Shown here in pieces: positions 1 through 7,661 of a DNA stretch of 64,000 nucleotides (position 1 is its first letter; each line of letters opens with the position of its first letter). Made by a program: the position numbers and the translations under genes. The stretch comes from a virus. The stretch is from positions 24,173 to 88,172 of the IMG/VR virus record IMGVR_UViG_3300005532_000007; one strand, given 5' to 3'. The notes under the pieces are model-generated. The model was given only the letters and a program-made list of their open reading frames with translations, searched no databases and was not told the DNA's origin.

Positions 1-464
1 GGCCGCGCATGGGTTCGCAGGGCGCGAACATGGTGATCGCGACCGCGCCGACCTCCGGGATGGGTACCTGGACCTCCGGGTACAGCGCCGGGTACGGCGT
101 GGATGAGGCGGACCTGGCCGCCGGGTATCCGCTGCTGGAGACCGCGGTGCAGTACAACGGGGCGGCGATCACCAGCCAGGCGCAGATCGACGCCTACGCC
201 GACGGGTACCTGGGCATCACCGGGCACTCCCCGACGGTGCCGCCGATCGTGATTGACACCTCCTCGCCGTCGGCGCCGGCGATCCGGGCCCTGGGGCTCG
301 GGGACCGGGCGGCGCTGCTGGCGACCTCGCCGCGGCACCCGGCGCGCGCGGACGGCTCCCCCGGGCTGCAGGCGGTGGTGCGCGTGATCGGCTGGCAGGT
401 GGTGCCTCCGGACGACGGCCAGGACGGGAAGATCACGTTGACGGCGGGGGATGTGGCGGCATGA
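1..464 (+). CDS. phage tail protein, C-terminal part (5' truncated by window)
   Basis: The frame is open to the left edge; the first ATG inside the window is at 9 and gives 151 residues, but the gene almost certainly begins further left. The visible part is rich in Gly, Ala and Pro, and its end (VRVIGWQVVPPDDGQ...) resembles the C-terminus of siphovirus Gp37-like minor tail proteins. It overlaps the next gene by four bases (ATGA), as expected in a tail operon. Function is inferred from this ending and from the tail-fibre-like and lysis-type genes that follow. Confidence 0.55.
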   Translation, partial: PRMGSQGANMVIATAPTSGMGTWTSGYSAGYGVDEADLAAGYPLLETAVQYNGAAITSQAQIDAYADGYLGITGHSPTVPPIVIDTSSPSAPAIRALGLGDRAALLATSPRHPARADGSPGLQAVVRVIGWQVVPPDDGQDGKITLTAGDVAA

Positions 465-1291
465 CGCAGTATCCGACGCCGGTCGAGCAGGCGCTGCCGA
501 AACTGATCCGCGACCTGAGGGCGCGGGTGACATCGCTTGAGCAGCGCACCAACGCGCTCGGTTCGGCGGCCGGCACCGGGGCGCTCTCCCTGCCCGCGGT
601 CACGGTGACGGGGCCGAACGGGACGCTGACGCTGGCGCAGAACCCGTCGCTGCCTTCCCCCGGCACCAGCAGCCCGGCGCTGATCCTGAGCGACGGGCAG
701 GGGTCCAGCGCGTACGCGCCGCAGCTGTACAGCCACGAGGTCACTGCGGGCAGTAATCAGCCGTTCGAGGAGCTGGTGGCGGCGGGCCCGCAGTCCTCGG
801 CGGACACGCAACTGTCCGCGGCGAGCATGGTGCTGGACGGCGGGGGGACGGGGGTGAACGCGGCGCGCGGCGCGCTCAAGTGGGCGCAGAACGTGGGCGC
901 CGCGGCGCTGGCCGCTGTGGGGTGGGATCAGTGGGGTGTCACCCTGGCGCAGCCCGCGTCCGGGTCGGCCGCCTCCGGTGGGGCGCAGGTGACCGGGTCG
1001 GCGGTGCAGAACGATGTCGCGCCGTCCGGTGGTTCCAGCGCGAAGTTCGTGCGCATGGGCGTGTTGTCCGGGACGACGGACGGATCGGGGAACCTGGCGG
1101 TCACCGGCCTGGCGCTGGGTTTCACCCCGTCCGGGGTGGTGGTGATGCGCAACGGCGGCACAGGGCCGGCCGCGGTGGCGTGCAAGTCGGCGTCGGGCCT
1201 GTCGTCGTCGGGGTTCTCAACCTATTGGGACAACGCCGGGGTGGCTTACGCATCCAGTGCGGTCGCGGGCTGGTTCATCGTGTTCGGCTGA
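461..1291 (+). CDS. tail fibre / baseplate-like protein
   Basis: 276 residues. The N-terminus (about residues 8-34) has a short amphipathic coiled-coil pattern, followed by low-complexity Gly/Ser/Ala-rich sequence and a beta-rich C-terminal part ending in GWFIVFG. This layout is common in phage fibre or upper-baseplate proteins that trimerise through an N-terminal coil and end in a compact head. The start overlaps the upstream stop. It meets the leftward JAMM gene tail to tail, with about 46 bases of convergent overlap. Receptor binding is an inference. Confidence 0.5.
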   Translation: MTQYPTPVEQALPKLIRDLRARVTSLEQRTNALGSAAGTGALSLPAVTVTGPNGTLTLAQNPSLPSPGTSSPALILSDGQGSSAYAPQLYSHEVTAGSNQPFEELVAAGPQSSADTQLSAASMVLDGGGTGVNAARGALKWAQNVGAAALAAVGWDQWGVTLAQPASGSAASGGAQVTGSAVQNDVAPSGGSSAKFVRMGVLSGTTDGSGNLAVTGLALGFTPSGVVVMRNGGTGPAAVACKSASGLSSSGFSTYWDNAGVAYASSAVAGWFIVFG

Positions 1292-1707
1292 GCGGGCGGC
1301 ACGGTGATGGCTTCCTCGGTCGCGGCGCCGTGGTGGATGCGCCAGGCGCGCAGCACCGGCGCGGCTGGGTCTTTGAGCGACACGATCAGGTAGAGGGTCT
1401 GCGGGTCGGCGGCGTGCAGGATGTCCACGGCGGAGGGCCGCGCTTCGGTGGCGGTGTGGGAGTGCACGATCGCGAGGGGGTCTTCGCCGCGCTGGTCCAT
1501 GTCCTGGTAGGCGGCGAGCTGTTGGGCGGGGTCGAACTGGTAGAGGTAGGGGCGTGCGGGCTCGTGGGCGGCGTTGCGCATGGGGATGTACCGGGTGGGG
1601 GTGTGGCTGCCGGGTGGTCCGGCGAGGATGCCGCAGGCTTCGTCGGGTTTCGCGGCGAGGGTGTGCGCGAGTATTTCGTGGCGCAGGGCCTGGGTGAGGG
1701 TCAGCAC
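1246..1707 (-). CDS. JAB1/MPN (JAMM) metallopeptidase
   Basis: 153 residues from a GTG start that overlaps the end of the upstream 79-residue gene. The JAMM zinc site is complete: Glu23 in DEACGILAG, then H82-S-H84 and D95 in HSHTATEARPSAVD, with the usual Ser92. Bacterial and phage members cleave isopeptide bonds, CysO-type conjugates or peptidoglycan peptides, or act in tail assembly. The substrate here is unknown. It is the last gene of a leftward operon running from 3773 and has no NlpC/P60 domain attached. A longer in-frame N-terminus exists but is Arg-rich and antisense-like, so I chose the GTG. Confidence 0.8.
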   Translation of the reverse strand: MLTLTQALRHEILAHTLAAKPDEACGILAGPPGSHTPTRYIPMRNAAHEPARPYLYQFDPAQQLAAYQDMDQRGEDPLAIVHSHTATEARPSAVDILHAADPQTLYLIVSLKDPAAPVLRAWRIHHGAATEEAITVPPAQPNTMNQPATALDA

Positions 1708-1940
1708 GGTGTTTCCGGGTCCGGGTAGACGATGCGGGTCGCGCCGCCGTGTCCGTTGATCGCGATTAGGTCGTCGAGGCTGTCCCAGTGGACGGTGGAT
1801 GGCCGGGCGCCTCGCCAGCGGACGGTGATGGTGCCGTCGGGCCATTGCACGCCGTCGGCGACGTGCCCGGTGCCGGAGATCCCGCTCACGTCCACGTCCC
1901 GCTCGAGGCGGAACAACCGCGGCGCTGGTCCCCCGCTCAT
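1701..1940 (-). CDS. small hypothetical protein
   Basis: 79 residues. The ATG overlaps the stop of the exoribonuclease gene (ATGA) and its own end overlaps the JAMM gene start, so it is translationally coupled on both sides. The sequence contains WPDGTITVRWRG and VHWDSLDDLIAINGHGG, suggesting a small beta-rich fold. I recognise no family. Its place beside a JAMM peptidase makes it a possible partner or substrate, which is a guess. Confidence 0.55.
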   Translation of the reverse strand: MSGGPAPRLFRLERDVDVSGISGTGHVADGVQWPDGTITVRWRGARPSTVHWDSLDDLIAINGHGGATRIVYPDPETPC

Positions 1941-2521
1941 CGGGCGGTCGCGTGTTCGTCAAGGAATCGGGCGATCACTCGGTTGTGTCGGGCGTCCTGC
2001 AGAGCGTTGTGGTGCCCGTCGATCTGCGGTGGCATGTCGTCATCGCTTAGTCCGAGGCGCGCGGCTTCCTGCTTGAGGTCGTTGGTCCACATCGGGATGC
2101 CGTCGGGCAGGTCGATCATCCGGCCGAACAGCTGCGCTAGTACCACGTGGTCGTAGGCGCCGTACCAGGCCCACAGCTGCGGGCTCGGGTGGCTAAGGAT
2201 GAATCTGCTCACGTCGTGGGCGATCTGCGCGCGGGTCGCCACCTCGTCGGCGCCCCAGTTGAACAGGCGCTTGACGTGTCGGTACGCGGATGCGCCTTCG
2301 CTCATGGACGCGAGGAGCATCATCCGGGCATCGCCGCGCACCTGGGGCAGCGACGGCCACACGTTGGCCATCAGCCAGTCGTTCTTGGCGAAGGCCTTGC
2401 GGTCGAACTCAGAGCTGACGGCGTAGTACTCGGCACCGGTTTCGGCGACGATGCCGATCGAGACGAGGTCGATCGTCTTGCCGTCTTCGATGAACTCGCA
2501 GTCGTAGAAGAGCCTTGTCAT
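1937..2521 (-). CDS. DEDDh 3'-5' exoribonuclease (Rv2179c-like)
   Basis: 194 residues. The N-terminus FYDCEFIEDGKTIDLVSIG carries catalytic Asp7 and Glu9; LWAWYGAYDHVVLAQL carries Asp124; and HHNALQDARHN carries His171 and Asp176, completing a DEDDh site. The same pattern and size occur in Mycobacterium Rv2179c-type 3'-5' exoribonucleases, which trim RNA 3' ends. It sits in the leftward operon with the glycosyltransferase-like and JAMM genes, with ATGA overlaps on both sides. A role in degrading host or phage RNA is inferred. Confidence 0.8.
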   Translation of the reverse strand: MTRLFYDCEFIEDGKTIDLVSIGIVAETGAEYYAVSSEFDRKAFAKNDWLMANVWPSLPQVRGDARMMLLASMSEGASAYRHVKRLFNWGADEVATRAQIAHDVSRFILSHPSPQLWAWYGAYDHVVLAQLFGRMIDLPDGIPMWTNDLKQEAARLGLSDDDMPPQIDGHHNALQDARHNRVIARFLDEHATAR

Positions 2522-2757
2522 TGTTCGCGCTCGATCCTGCTCGGGCCGATCCGCTGGAACGTGACGACCAGATCGCGATGCCGCCGCGGCTCCAGCGGGC
2601 CGCGCACCACGAGCTTCGTGCCGTCGTCCGCCACCGACTCCACAAACGCCACATGCGACTGGCCGTCACCGGCCTGCACGTGCATCAGATCCCCTAGCCG
2701 CGGCGGCACATGCCCGCACGCGGTCTGGACTGGCCGGTCGATCACAAGAGTGTCCAT
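2518..2757 (-). CDS. small hypothetical protein
   Basis: 79 residues, start ATG, with the stop overlapping the exoribonuclease start by four bases. The middle (LGDLMHVQAGDGQSHVAFVESVADDGTKLVVRG) looks beta-rich, possibly an OB- or SH3-like small domain. No family recognised. Confidence 0.5.
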   Translation of the reverse strand: MDTLVIDRPVQTACGHVPPRLGDLMHVQAGDGQSHVAFVESVADDGTKLVVRGPLEPRRHRDLVVTFQRIGPSRIEREQ

Positions 2758-2761
2758 GCCG

Positions 2762-2962
2762 CTAGTCGCCGATCCGATCGTGGAGCACGTGCTTGCCGTC
2801 GCTGTCCTTGCCGACGCTGACCCAGGCGTCGCCGACGCCGAGCTCCAGGCGCATATTCGGGGAGATCCGCACTCCGGTCTTCGCCTCGACCTCGTCCAGC
2901 AGCTCCAGCGCTTGGGCGAGTTGCCGCAACTCCTGCGGGCTCGCCACGATCGGCATGCTCAC
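2762..2962 (-). CDS. small hypothetical protein
   Basis: 66 residues from a GTG that overlaps the upstream stop (GTGA); an ATG six bases further in is an alternative. It has an N-terminal helix (PQELRQLAQALELLDEVEAK) followed by a beta-like tail. No function can be assigned. Confidence 0.5.
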   Translation of the reverse strand: MSMPIVASPQELRQLAQALELLDEVEAKTGVRISPNMRLELGVGDAWVSVGKDSDGKHVLHDRIGD

Positions 2963-3282
2963 GGCTGCTCCGGTACGTGCGGCTGCTGCGGGTGCTCCAG
3001 CGCGTACGCGATCCGCGCGTCCTGGATCGCGTCCCAGTGCTGCGAGACCCACGCCCCGAACCCGGGATCCTCCAGGGACGGTGTGGCCTGCTGCGCGAGC
3101 GCCGCCAACCCCTCCAGCTCGCCGCGCACCGACCCCAGATCCGCGTTCAACACCGCGACCGCCTGCTGAGACTCCGCCAGCGCGCTCTGCGCGAACGCCA
3201 AATCGTGCGTAACCTCCGCGAGCCTGCTGCGATACCACTCCACGACGTTCGCCGCGTTCGCCCGCACCTGCTGCCCGCTCAT
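2959..3282 (-). CDS. coiled-coil hypothetical protein
   Basis: 107 residues. Residues 10-70 form a long predicted helix rich in Ala, Leu, Glu and Gln, typical of a coiled coil. The ATG overlaps the stop of the glycosyltransferase-like gene (ATGA), placing it in the same operon. No family recognised. Confidence 0.5.
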   Translation of the reverse strand: MSGQQVRANAANVVEWYRSRLAEVTHDLAFAQSALAESQQAVAVLNADLGSVRGELEGLAALAQQATPSLEDPGFGAWVSQHWDAIQDARIAYALEHPQQPHVPEQP

Positions 3283-3773
3283 GCCCGGCCCCTCCCCTGC
3301 GTGCTGTTCATCGCCGCCATGGCCTGCGCCGCGGCCTGCCCCATCGCCGTGCGCCGCCGCGCATCCTGCGCGAGGCTCAGGATCGCCCGATTCCAGTCCC
3401 GGACGCGGTGCTGCGGGATCAGGATCCCGGTGACGCCGTCCACGATCAGGCCGCGCAGCGGCCACCGCGCGGTCGCGATGACGGGAACGCCGGCGCGCAT
3501 GACCGCGGTGGCGCGTTTCGCCAGAGCCGCGCCGTCCACCGGGGGCCGGATCAACGGGGCGAGCATGATGTGGAAGTCGCGTGCGGCACCGGGCGGGCTG
3601 ATGCGCCAGCGGCCTTCGAGCCGCCACAGCGGTTCGTCGGCGGCGCCGGGGTAGCCGATGGTGTGCACGCTGATCGCGGGTTCGGCGAGGGCGGCGCGCA
3701 GGATCTCGTCCTGGATGGAGGTCAGGTGCGGGGCGTCGGCGGGGGCGCCTTCCCAGCCGACGATCACGTCCAC
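3279..3773 (-). CDS. glycosyltransferase-like protein (GT4 C-terminal half)
   Basis: 164 residues, about half the length of a full GT-B enzyme. The segment MRAGVPVIATARWPLRGLIVDGVTGILIP, followed by W-R-A-I-L-SLAQDAR, matches the nucleotide-sugar-binding C-terminal domain of family 4 glycosyltransferases (AGVPVIA...G.TGiLvp). The N-terminal acceptor domain is missing, so it may act with another subunit or be a regulatory remnant. It is the first gene of the leftward operon and is divergent from 3853. Confidence 0.6.
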   Translation of the reverse strand: MDVIVGWEGAPADAPHLTSIQDEILRAALAEPAISVHTIGYPGAADEPLWRLEGRWRISPPGAARDFHIMLAPLIRPPVDGAALAKRATAVMRAGVPVIATARWPLRGLIVDGVTGILIPQHRVRDWNRAILSLAQDARRRTAMGQAAAQAMAAMNSTQGRGRA

Positions 3774-3852
3774 GCGTTGCCTTTCCGGTGGTCTCGGCCC
3801 GAGATGCTGAGTGATTGTAACCTTTCCGTGGGTTAAGCATCAGGAGGCCGTC
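3774..3852. promoter_or_regulatory. divergent intergenic region
   Basis: 79 bases between two divergent starts (3773 leftward, 3853 rightward). It is noticeably more A+T-rich than its surroundings (GATTGTAACC... and GGGTTAAGC) and carries a good ribosome binding site (CAGGAGG) for the rightward gene. Promoters for both operons must lie here or just inside; I cannot assign exact hexamers. Confidence 0.4.
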
Positions 3853-4146
3853 ATGGCGTGGCTCGCGCACATCCTCGGCATCGACAACGTCTCCGGGGCC
3901 TGGTACGCGTTCTGGTCGGGCTTCGGGTCCGACCTCGGTGAGGTCGCGATCGTCGGGAGCCTGTTGGCGGCGTACCGGCGGCATACCTGCCATGTCGATA
4001 GCCCGCGGTTCTGCTGGCGCCCCGGGGTGCATCCCGTGGAGGGAACGCCGTACAAGGTGTGCAAGCGGCATCATCCGCGCGTTCCGGACGCCGTATCCGC
4101 GCATCACATCGCTCAGGCACATCAACAGGCGAGCGCTGATTCCTAG
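3853..4146 (+). CDS. small phage protein with Cys/His motif
   Basis: 97 residues from an ATG with a strong Shine-Dalgarno (CAGGAGG). The N-terminus is hydrophobic (a possible membrane helix around residues 14-42). The middle, CHVDSPRFCWRPGVHPVEGTPYKVCKRHHP, is a Cys/His-rich segment that could bind a metal. Small proteins of this kind occur near lysis genes in actinophages; the role is unknown. Confidence 0.55.
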   Translation: MAWLAHILGIDNVSGAWYAFWSGFGSDLGEVAIVGSLLAAYRRHTCHVDSPRFCWRPGVHPVEGTPYKVCKRHHPRVPDAVSAHHIAQAHQQASADS

Positions 4147-4224
4147 CGGCTGGGTGCAGGAACACGAGCGGCGAGTACCATCGCCTCAGCACTAGTTACA
4201 GTCCCTCACAATCAGGAGCACCGC

Positions 4225-4626
4225 ATGTCTCTGGGTGAACTTCTCGCGGACGCTAAGGACGCGATCTCCCGGCTGCTCACGCACGCCGACCCGCAGGTGA
4301 CCGCGATCGCCCAGGAGGTGCACGACAAGGTCGGCGCCGCGCTGGAGCAGGCCGGTGCGGACGCCGCGGCGCTGGGGCACGAGGCGGTCGCGGACGCCGA
4401 GCAGCTCGGGCGCGAGGGTTCCGCCGCGGTCGCGCCGCTCGTGACGGAGGCCGAGCACGACGTGCAGGAGCTCGGCGGCGAGGCCGTGCATGACGCGGAG
4501 AGCATCGCGCAGTCGGCGGCCTCACCGCAGCAGGCCGCGGCCACCGAGCCCGCCCCCGCGCCGACCCCGGAGGCGCCGGCCGAGGGCGCCGCTCCCGAGG
4601 CCGAGCCGTCCGCGCCGACCGCATAA
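4225..4626 (+). CDS. Ala/Glu-rich helical protein
   Basis: 133 residues. Residues 1-95 are continuous amphipathic helix (LGELLADAKDAISRLL..., repeated E-x-x-x-A), and the C-terminal 35 residues are a Pro/Ala/Glu-rich disordered tail. It is followed by a strong hairpin. No domain recognised; it may be a structural or cell-wall-associated accessory protein of the lysis region. Confidence 0.55.
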   Translation: MSLGELLADAKDAISRLLTHADPQVTAIAQEVHDKVGAALEQAGADAAALGHEAVADAEQLGREGSAAVAPLVTEAEHDVQELGGEAVHDAESIAQSAASPQQAAATEPAPAPTPEAPAEGAAPEAEPSAPTA

Positions 4627-4649
4627 CGGCGGCAGCGCCACACATCTGT

Positions 4650-4685
4650 ACGGGCCACCGCCACCATCCCCGGGCGGTGGCCCGT
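4650..4685. terminator. strong GC hairpin, terminator-like
   Basis: A perfect 13-base inverted repeat (ACGGGCCACCGCC / GGCGGTGGCCCGT) around a 10-base loop lies between 4626 and the endolysin start. There is no clear T-tract, so termination is probable but not certain. Confidence 0.5.
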
Positions 4686-4710
4686 CACATACCCCCGGAA
4701 GGAGCCGCCG

Positions 4711-5505
4711 GTGAGCAGGAGCATGTATGACGGCGTGGACGCCTCGAGGCTGCCCGCCGGCGCGCAGCTCGTCGCCGGCTACGTCGACGGCCTCTACGCG
4801 TGGTCCGACGCGGACTGGGCGAGGTTCCCGAACTCGGTGAAGGTCCGCATCGCCTGCTTCGCCGACACCGACGACGGCGAGGTCCTGGACGTCGAACCCG
4901 GCAACGCCACCCCGGCCGAATCAGTGGACTGGGTTCTGATGCGGCGGCGCGCCGGAGCGGACCCGACCGTGTACATGAACACGTCCACCTGGCCCACCGT
5001 GCGTTCCGCGTTCGCCGCGCGGAACGTGGCCGAACCGCACTACTGGGTCGCGCAGTACGACGGCGTCGCCACGCTGCCCGCCGGGGCGCACGCCAAGCAG
5101 TACTACAACAACGACCAGGCCGGATACGACCTGTCCGTGGTCGCGGACTACTGGCCCGGCATCGACCGCGCACCCGCCGGGGGCGCCGCTGTGAACCTGA
5201 CCCCCGCGGACACGCGCAGGAGGAACGACATGCACGTCGACCTGAAGCCGAACACCCCCGTGGTGTTCACCAACCCGGCCGCCGCGCTCGGCGGCACCTC
5301 CACGCTGCTGCTCGCCTCCGACTTCGGCGACGCGACCGTGCGGGTGGCCACGTTCAGTTTCAAGACCGCGAGTTGGACGGTCGTGAACCACGTGATCGGC
5401 AGCAAGGGCGGCGCGTTCAGCATGCCGATGCCGCCGGATACCAACAAGGTCAGTGTGGTGTTGCAGACCGATGGTGTGCCCGTCGGCCTGGACGTGCTGG
5501 CCTGA
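4711..5505 (+). CDS. endolysin-like DUF1906 glycoside-hydrolase-like protein
   Basis: 264 residues from a GTG preceded by GGAAGGAG. Residues 1-150 show the DUF1906 / Rv2525c-like TIM-barrel pattern: YDGVDASRLP, VAGYVDG, a central D-x-E in LDVEPGNATP, VYMNTSTWPTV, YWVAQYDG and AKQYYNND. Such domains are wall-active and often replace classical lysozymes in actinophages. The C-terminal 100 residues form a beta-rich domain (HVDLKPNTPVVFTNP...), possibly a wall-binding part. Two small membrane proteins follow, so a lysis role is likely. No signal peptide is visible, so export would rely on a holin. Confidence 0.75.
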   Translation: MSRSMYDGVDASRLPAGAQLVAGYVDGLYAWSDADWARFPNSVKVRIACFADTDDGEVLDVEPGNATPAESVDWVLMRRRAGADPTVYMNTSTWPTVRSAFAARNVAEPHYWVAQYDGVATLPAGAHAKQYYNNDQAGYDLSVVADYWPGIDRAPAGGAAVNLTPADTRRRNDMHVDLKPNTPVVFTNPAAALGGTSTLLLASDFGDATVRVATFSFKTASWTVVNHVIGSKGGAFSMPMPPDTNKVSVVLQTDGVPVGLDVLA

Positions 5506-5506
5506 C

Positions 5507-5815
5507 ATGGCCACCGTCGCGGGAGACAGCCGCGGCCCGGTGCGCCAAGCGATCGACCAGGAAGCAGCGCACTACCACCCGTGGGCGCAACTGGCCTGGT
5601 TCCTCACCTTATTCACGGGTGCGCTGATCATGCAGCTGTTCGGCGGTGCACACGTGGCCGGGTGGGCGGATCTGCGTTCCCTTTTAGTGAGCTGCGCCGG
5701 GATCGCGTGGAAGCAGTGGCGCAAGACCCTACCGGTGAAAACTGCGCAGCGCGTCGCGACAGAACACGAACAGGCCTGCGCCGGGCGTGATCCAGCAAAC
5801 CCAGCAACACCGTAA
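5507..5815 (+). CDS. holin-like small membrane protein
   Basis: 102 residues from an ATG two bases after the endolysin stop. Two hydrophobic segments (WAQLAWFLTLFTGALIMQLF and LRSLLVSCAGIAWKQW) are followed by a charged C-terminal tail. Size, two-helix topology and position next to the endolysin fit a holin. This rests on context, since holins share little sequence. Confidence 0.55.
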   Translation: MATVAGDSRGPVRQAIDQEAAHYHPWAQLAWFLTLFTGALIMQLFGGAHVAGWADLRSLLVSCAGIAWKQWRKTLPVKTAQRVATEHEQACAGRDPANPATP

Positions 5816-5825
5816 AAGGAGCCCG

Positions 5826-6041
5826 GTGAATGGCGACCCGCCGCGCAACCTCACTCTGGCCGAACTGTGGCGGATGCTTCAAGCCCTCACCGAACGCCTC
5901 CAGAAAGCCGAGGACGCGATCGAAGAACTGGAGAAACGCGGCCGCTGGACGCGCGCCGAGGTCATGCAGTTCGTATCGGTGGCGATCGCGGCGCTGGTAG
6001 TGGTGTGGAGCGTGTACACGGCGACGAAGGGTGCGAAGTGA
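5826..6041 (+). CDS. small coiled-coil / single-TM protein (second holin or antiholin candidate)
   Basis: 71 residues from a GTG with a good ribosome binding site (AAAAGGAGCCC). An N-terminal helix rich in Leu/Glu ([26 protein letters not shown]) precedes one C-terminal membrane helix ([18 protein letters not shown]). Proteins of this shape sit beside holins in many phages of Gram-positive hosts. Its end overlaps the collagen-like gene start (GTGA). Confidence 0.55.
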   Translation: MNGDPPRNLTLAELWRMLQALTERLQKAEDAIEELEKRGRWTRAEVMQFVSVAIAALVVVWSVYTATKGAK

Positions 6042-6904
6042 GCGGGCCGGGTCTGACGCGTAGTCGGCGGCGCTGGCGCGCGGCTGGTGTGGTGCTGCTG
6101 GTGGTGGTCGCCGGGTACGCGGTGTGGGGTATCCGGCAGTTGCAGGAGGCGAACGCGTCGCGGGACCGGGCGATCAGTGCTCTGTCGGTGCAGGTGGAGG
6201 CCTACCGGTCGCAGGCGGCTCAGCATGGGTTGCCGACGGGGCCGCCTCCGGTGCAGATCGTGCAGGGCGCGACGGGCGCGGCGGGTCCGCAGGGCGTGGC
6301 GGGGGCGCCGGGGATGCCGGGAGCCGCGGGCAGTCCTGGGCCGCGTGGCGAAACCGGTCCGGCCGGCAGTCCAGGTCCGGTCGGGCCAAGCGGCCCCGCT
6401 GGCGCTGCCGGTCCAGCCGGACCGGCCGGTGCGCAAGGCGAACCCGGGCCGGTGGGACCTCAAGGCGAGCCGGGCCCCGCTGGCCCGAGCGGCCCACCGG
6501 GGCCTGCCTGCCCGGACGGGTACAGCCAGCAACCGGAGAAGATCAACGGGCATGAGGCGCTGGTGTGCGAGGTGACACCGTCGCCGTCGCCCACCGGATC
6601 AGCCAGCGCTTCCGCGTCGCCGCCGTCCGCGTCTCCGACTCCTGTGCTGTCGACACCGGCACCGTCGGCCCAGCGCCGCGCGGCCGCACAACCGAGCCCG
6701 GCAGCCGTGATGGCGCGCAGTGCGCGCGTGGACATGGCCCCGGCCGCCGACGTGACGCCCACTTGCCCTGCCCCGGGTGCGCCGTCGCCGTCCACGCCGT
6801 CAGGTCCCGGGCCGCTCGCGCCGCTGAGCCTGTCGGATCCCGCGGCCCGGGTGCGGCGGATCGTGCCGGGGCCGGGTCAGCCGGTGTGGCCCACGGCGGC
6901 GTAG
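6038..6904 (+). CDS. membrane-anchored collagen-like protein
   Basis: 288 residues from a GTG overlapping the upstream stop. There is one N-terminal membrane helix ([16 protein letters not shown], residues 17-32), a short coil, then 27 uninterrupted Gly-X-Y triplets (about residues 77-157), a Cys-containing linker ([14 protein letters not shown]) and a Ser/Pro/Ala-rich tail. Collagen-like stretches in phages usually make trimeric rods in fibres. Here the membrane anchor and the position after the endolysin suggest a cell-surface product made by the lysogen or a spanin-like part. The tail converges with the gene at 6877-7407. Confidence 0.7.
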   Translation: MSGPGLTRSRRRWRAAGVVLLVVVAGYAVWGIRQLQEANASRDRAISALSVQVEAYRSQAAQHGLPTGPPPVQIVQGATGAAGPQGVAGAPGMPGAAGSPGPRGETGPAGSPGPVGPSGPAGAAGPAGPAGAQGEPGPVGPQGEPGPAGPSGPPGPACPDGYSQQPEKINGHEALVCEVTPSPSPTGSASASASPPSASPTPVLSTPAPSAQRRAAAQPSPAAVMARSARVDMAPAADVTPTCPAPGAPSPSTPSGPGPLAPLSLSDPAARVRRIVPGPGQPVWPTAA

Positions 6905-7407
6905 GCCAGGCCGTTCTTCGCGGCACGGCCTTCGTTCATCAGCTGCACGAGGGTCGCGCCGAGCAGGGTGCCGGTGATGCCAGTGTCTCTGGCGATGGTT
7001 TTGGAGTCGCTGGCGCCGTGGGCGCGCAGGTAGGCGAGGATCACTTGGTCGGGGCTCAGGTCGGCCTCGTCCTCGGCGTCGGCTTCGGCAGGCTCGTCGG
7101 CGGTGGCCGGTCCGGGCAGGCTGGTGACGAAGCCCTCGTCCTGCGGGGTCGTGACGTGCTCCAGGAGCGTCTGCTCGTCGTAGACCGTGCCCAGCAGGGT
7201 GTGCGCGGCGCCGGCGCTGCTGGTCATGCCGAGGGCGGCCGCGAGCCGCTGGACGTCGACCGGCCCGTCTACGGAGAGCACGACGTACGGGGTGCCGTCG
7301 ACTTTGAGGAAGCCCTGGATTTTGGTGAGGGTCGCCATTTCGCGCTTGTGTTGCGCGGTCGGCGCGGCCGGGGCCTGTTCGGTCTCAGCCGTCGGGGTGG
7401 TGGTCAC
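6877..7407 (-). CDS. hypothetical protein with C-terminal winged-helix-like segment
   Basis: 176 residues. Residues 20-75 look like a small alpha/beta domain ([23 protein letters not shown]...), an acidic linker follows, and the last 60 residues ([45 protein letters not shown]) match a winged-helix DNA-binding pattern. It ends inside the collagen-like gene on the opposite strand. A regulator of the neighbouring module is possible. Confidence 0.5.
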   Translation of the reverse strand: MTTTPTAETEQAPAAPTAQHKREMATLTKIQGFLKVDGTPYVVLSVDGPVDVQRLAAALGMTSSAGAAHTLLGTVYDEQTLLEHVTTPQDEGFVTSLPGPATADEPAEADAEDEADLSPDQVILAYLRAHGASDSKTIARDTGITGTLLGATLVQLMNEGRAAKNGLAYAAVGHTG

Positions 7408-7434
7408 GGTGGCTCCCGGCGGTATCGGTGGGAC

Positions 7435-7471
7435 GAAAAACGGCCCCGGCCACGTGGGGCGGCCGGGGCCG
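7435..7471 (-). terminator. intrinsic terminator of the leftward transfer operon
   Basis: Read on the minus strand, a perfect 11-base GC stem (CGGCCCCGGCC / GGCCGGGGCCG) is followed directly by TTTTT. It lies about 190 bases after the stop of the last gene of the 16468-7662 operon. The 190 bases between them hold no credible gene. Confidence 0.7.
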
Positions 7472-7661
7472 TGTGCGCGAGGCGAAGTTGCTGTGGGATC
7501 CGGGTCCGCAATGGCCCCGCGTCGCGCCTGTTGAGGATATCGCGTGCGGCGTGGGCGAGCCCCGTACGCCGGGGGGAAGGACGTGACGGGGCTCGCGATC
7601 CGGATCCAGGACCCACGGTAGCGGGCACAGCGCCGCCAGATGGAGCAGTTGAGCGCGGCGC

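Noticed and set aside
1700-1962. Longer N-terminus for the JAMM protein (from 1962)
   Set aside because: The added part is Arg/His-rich and overlaps a coupled 79-residue gene; the GTG at 1707 is better.
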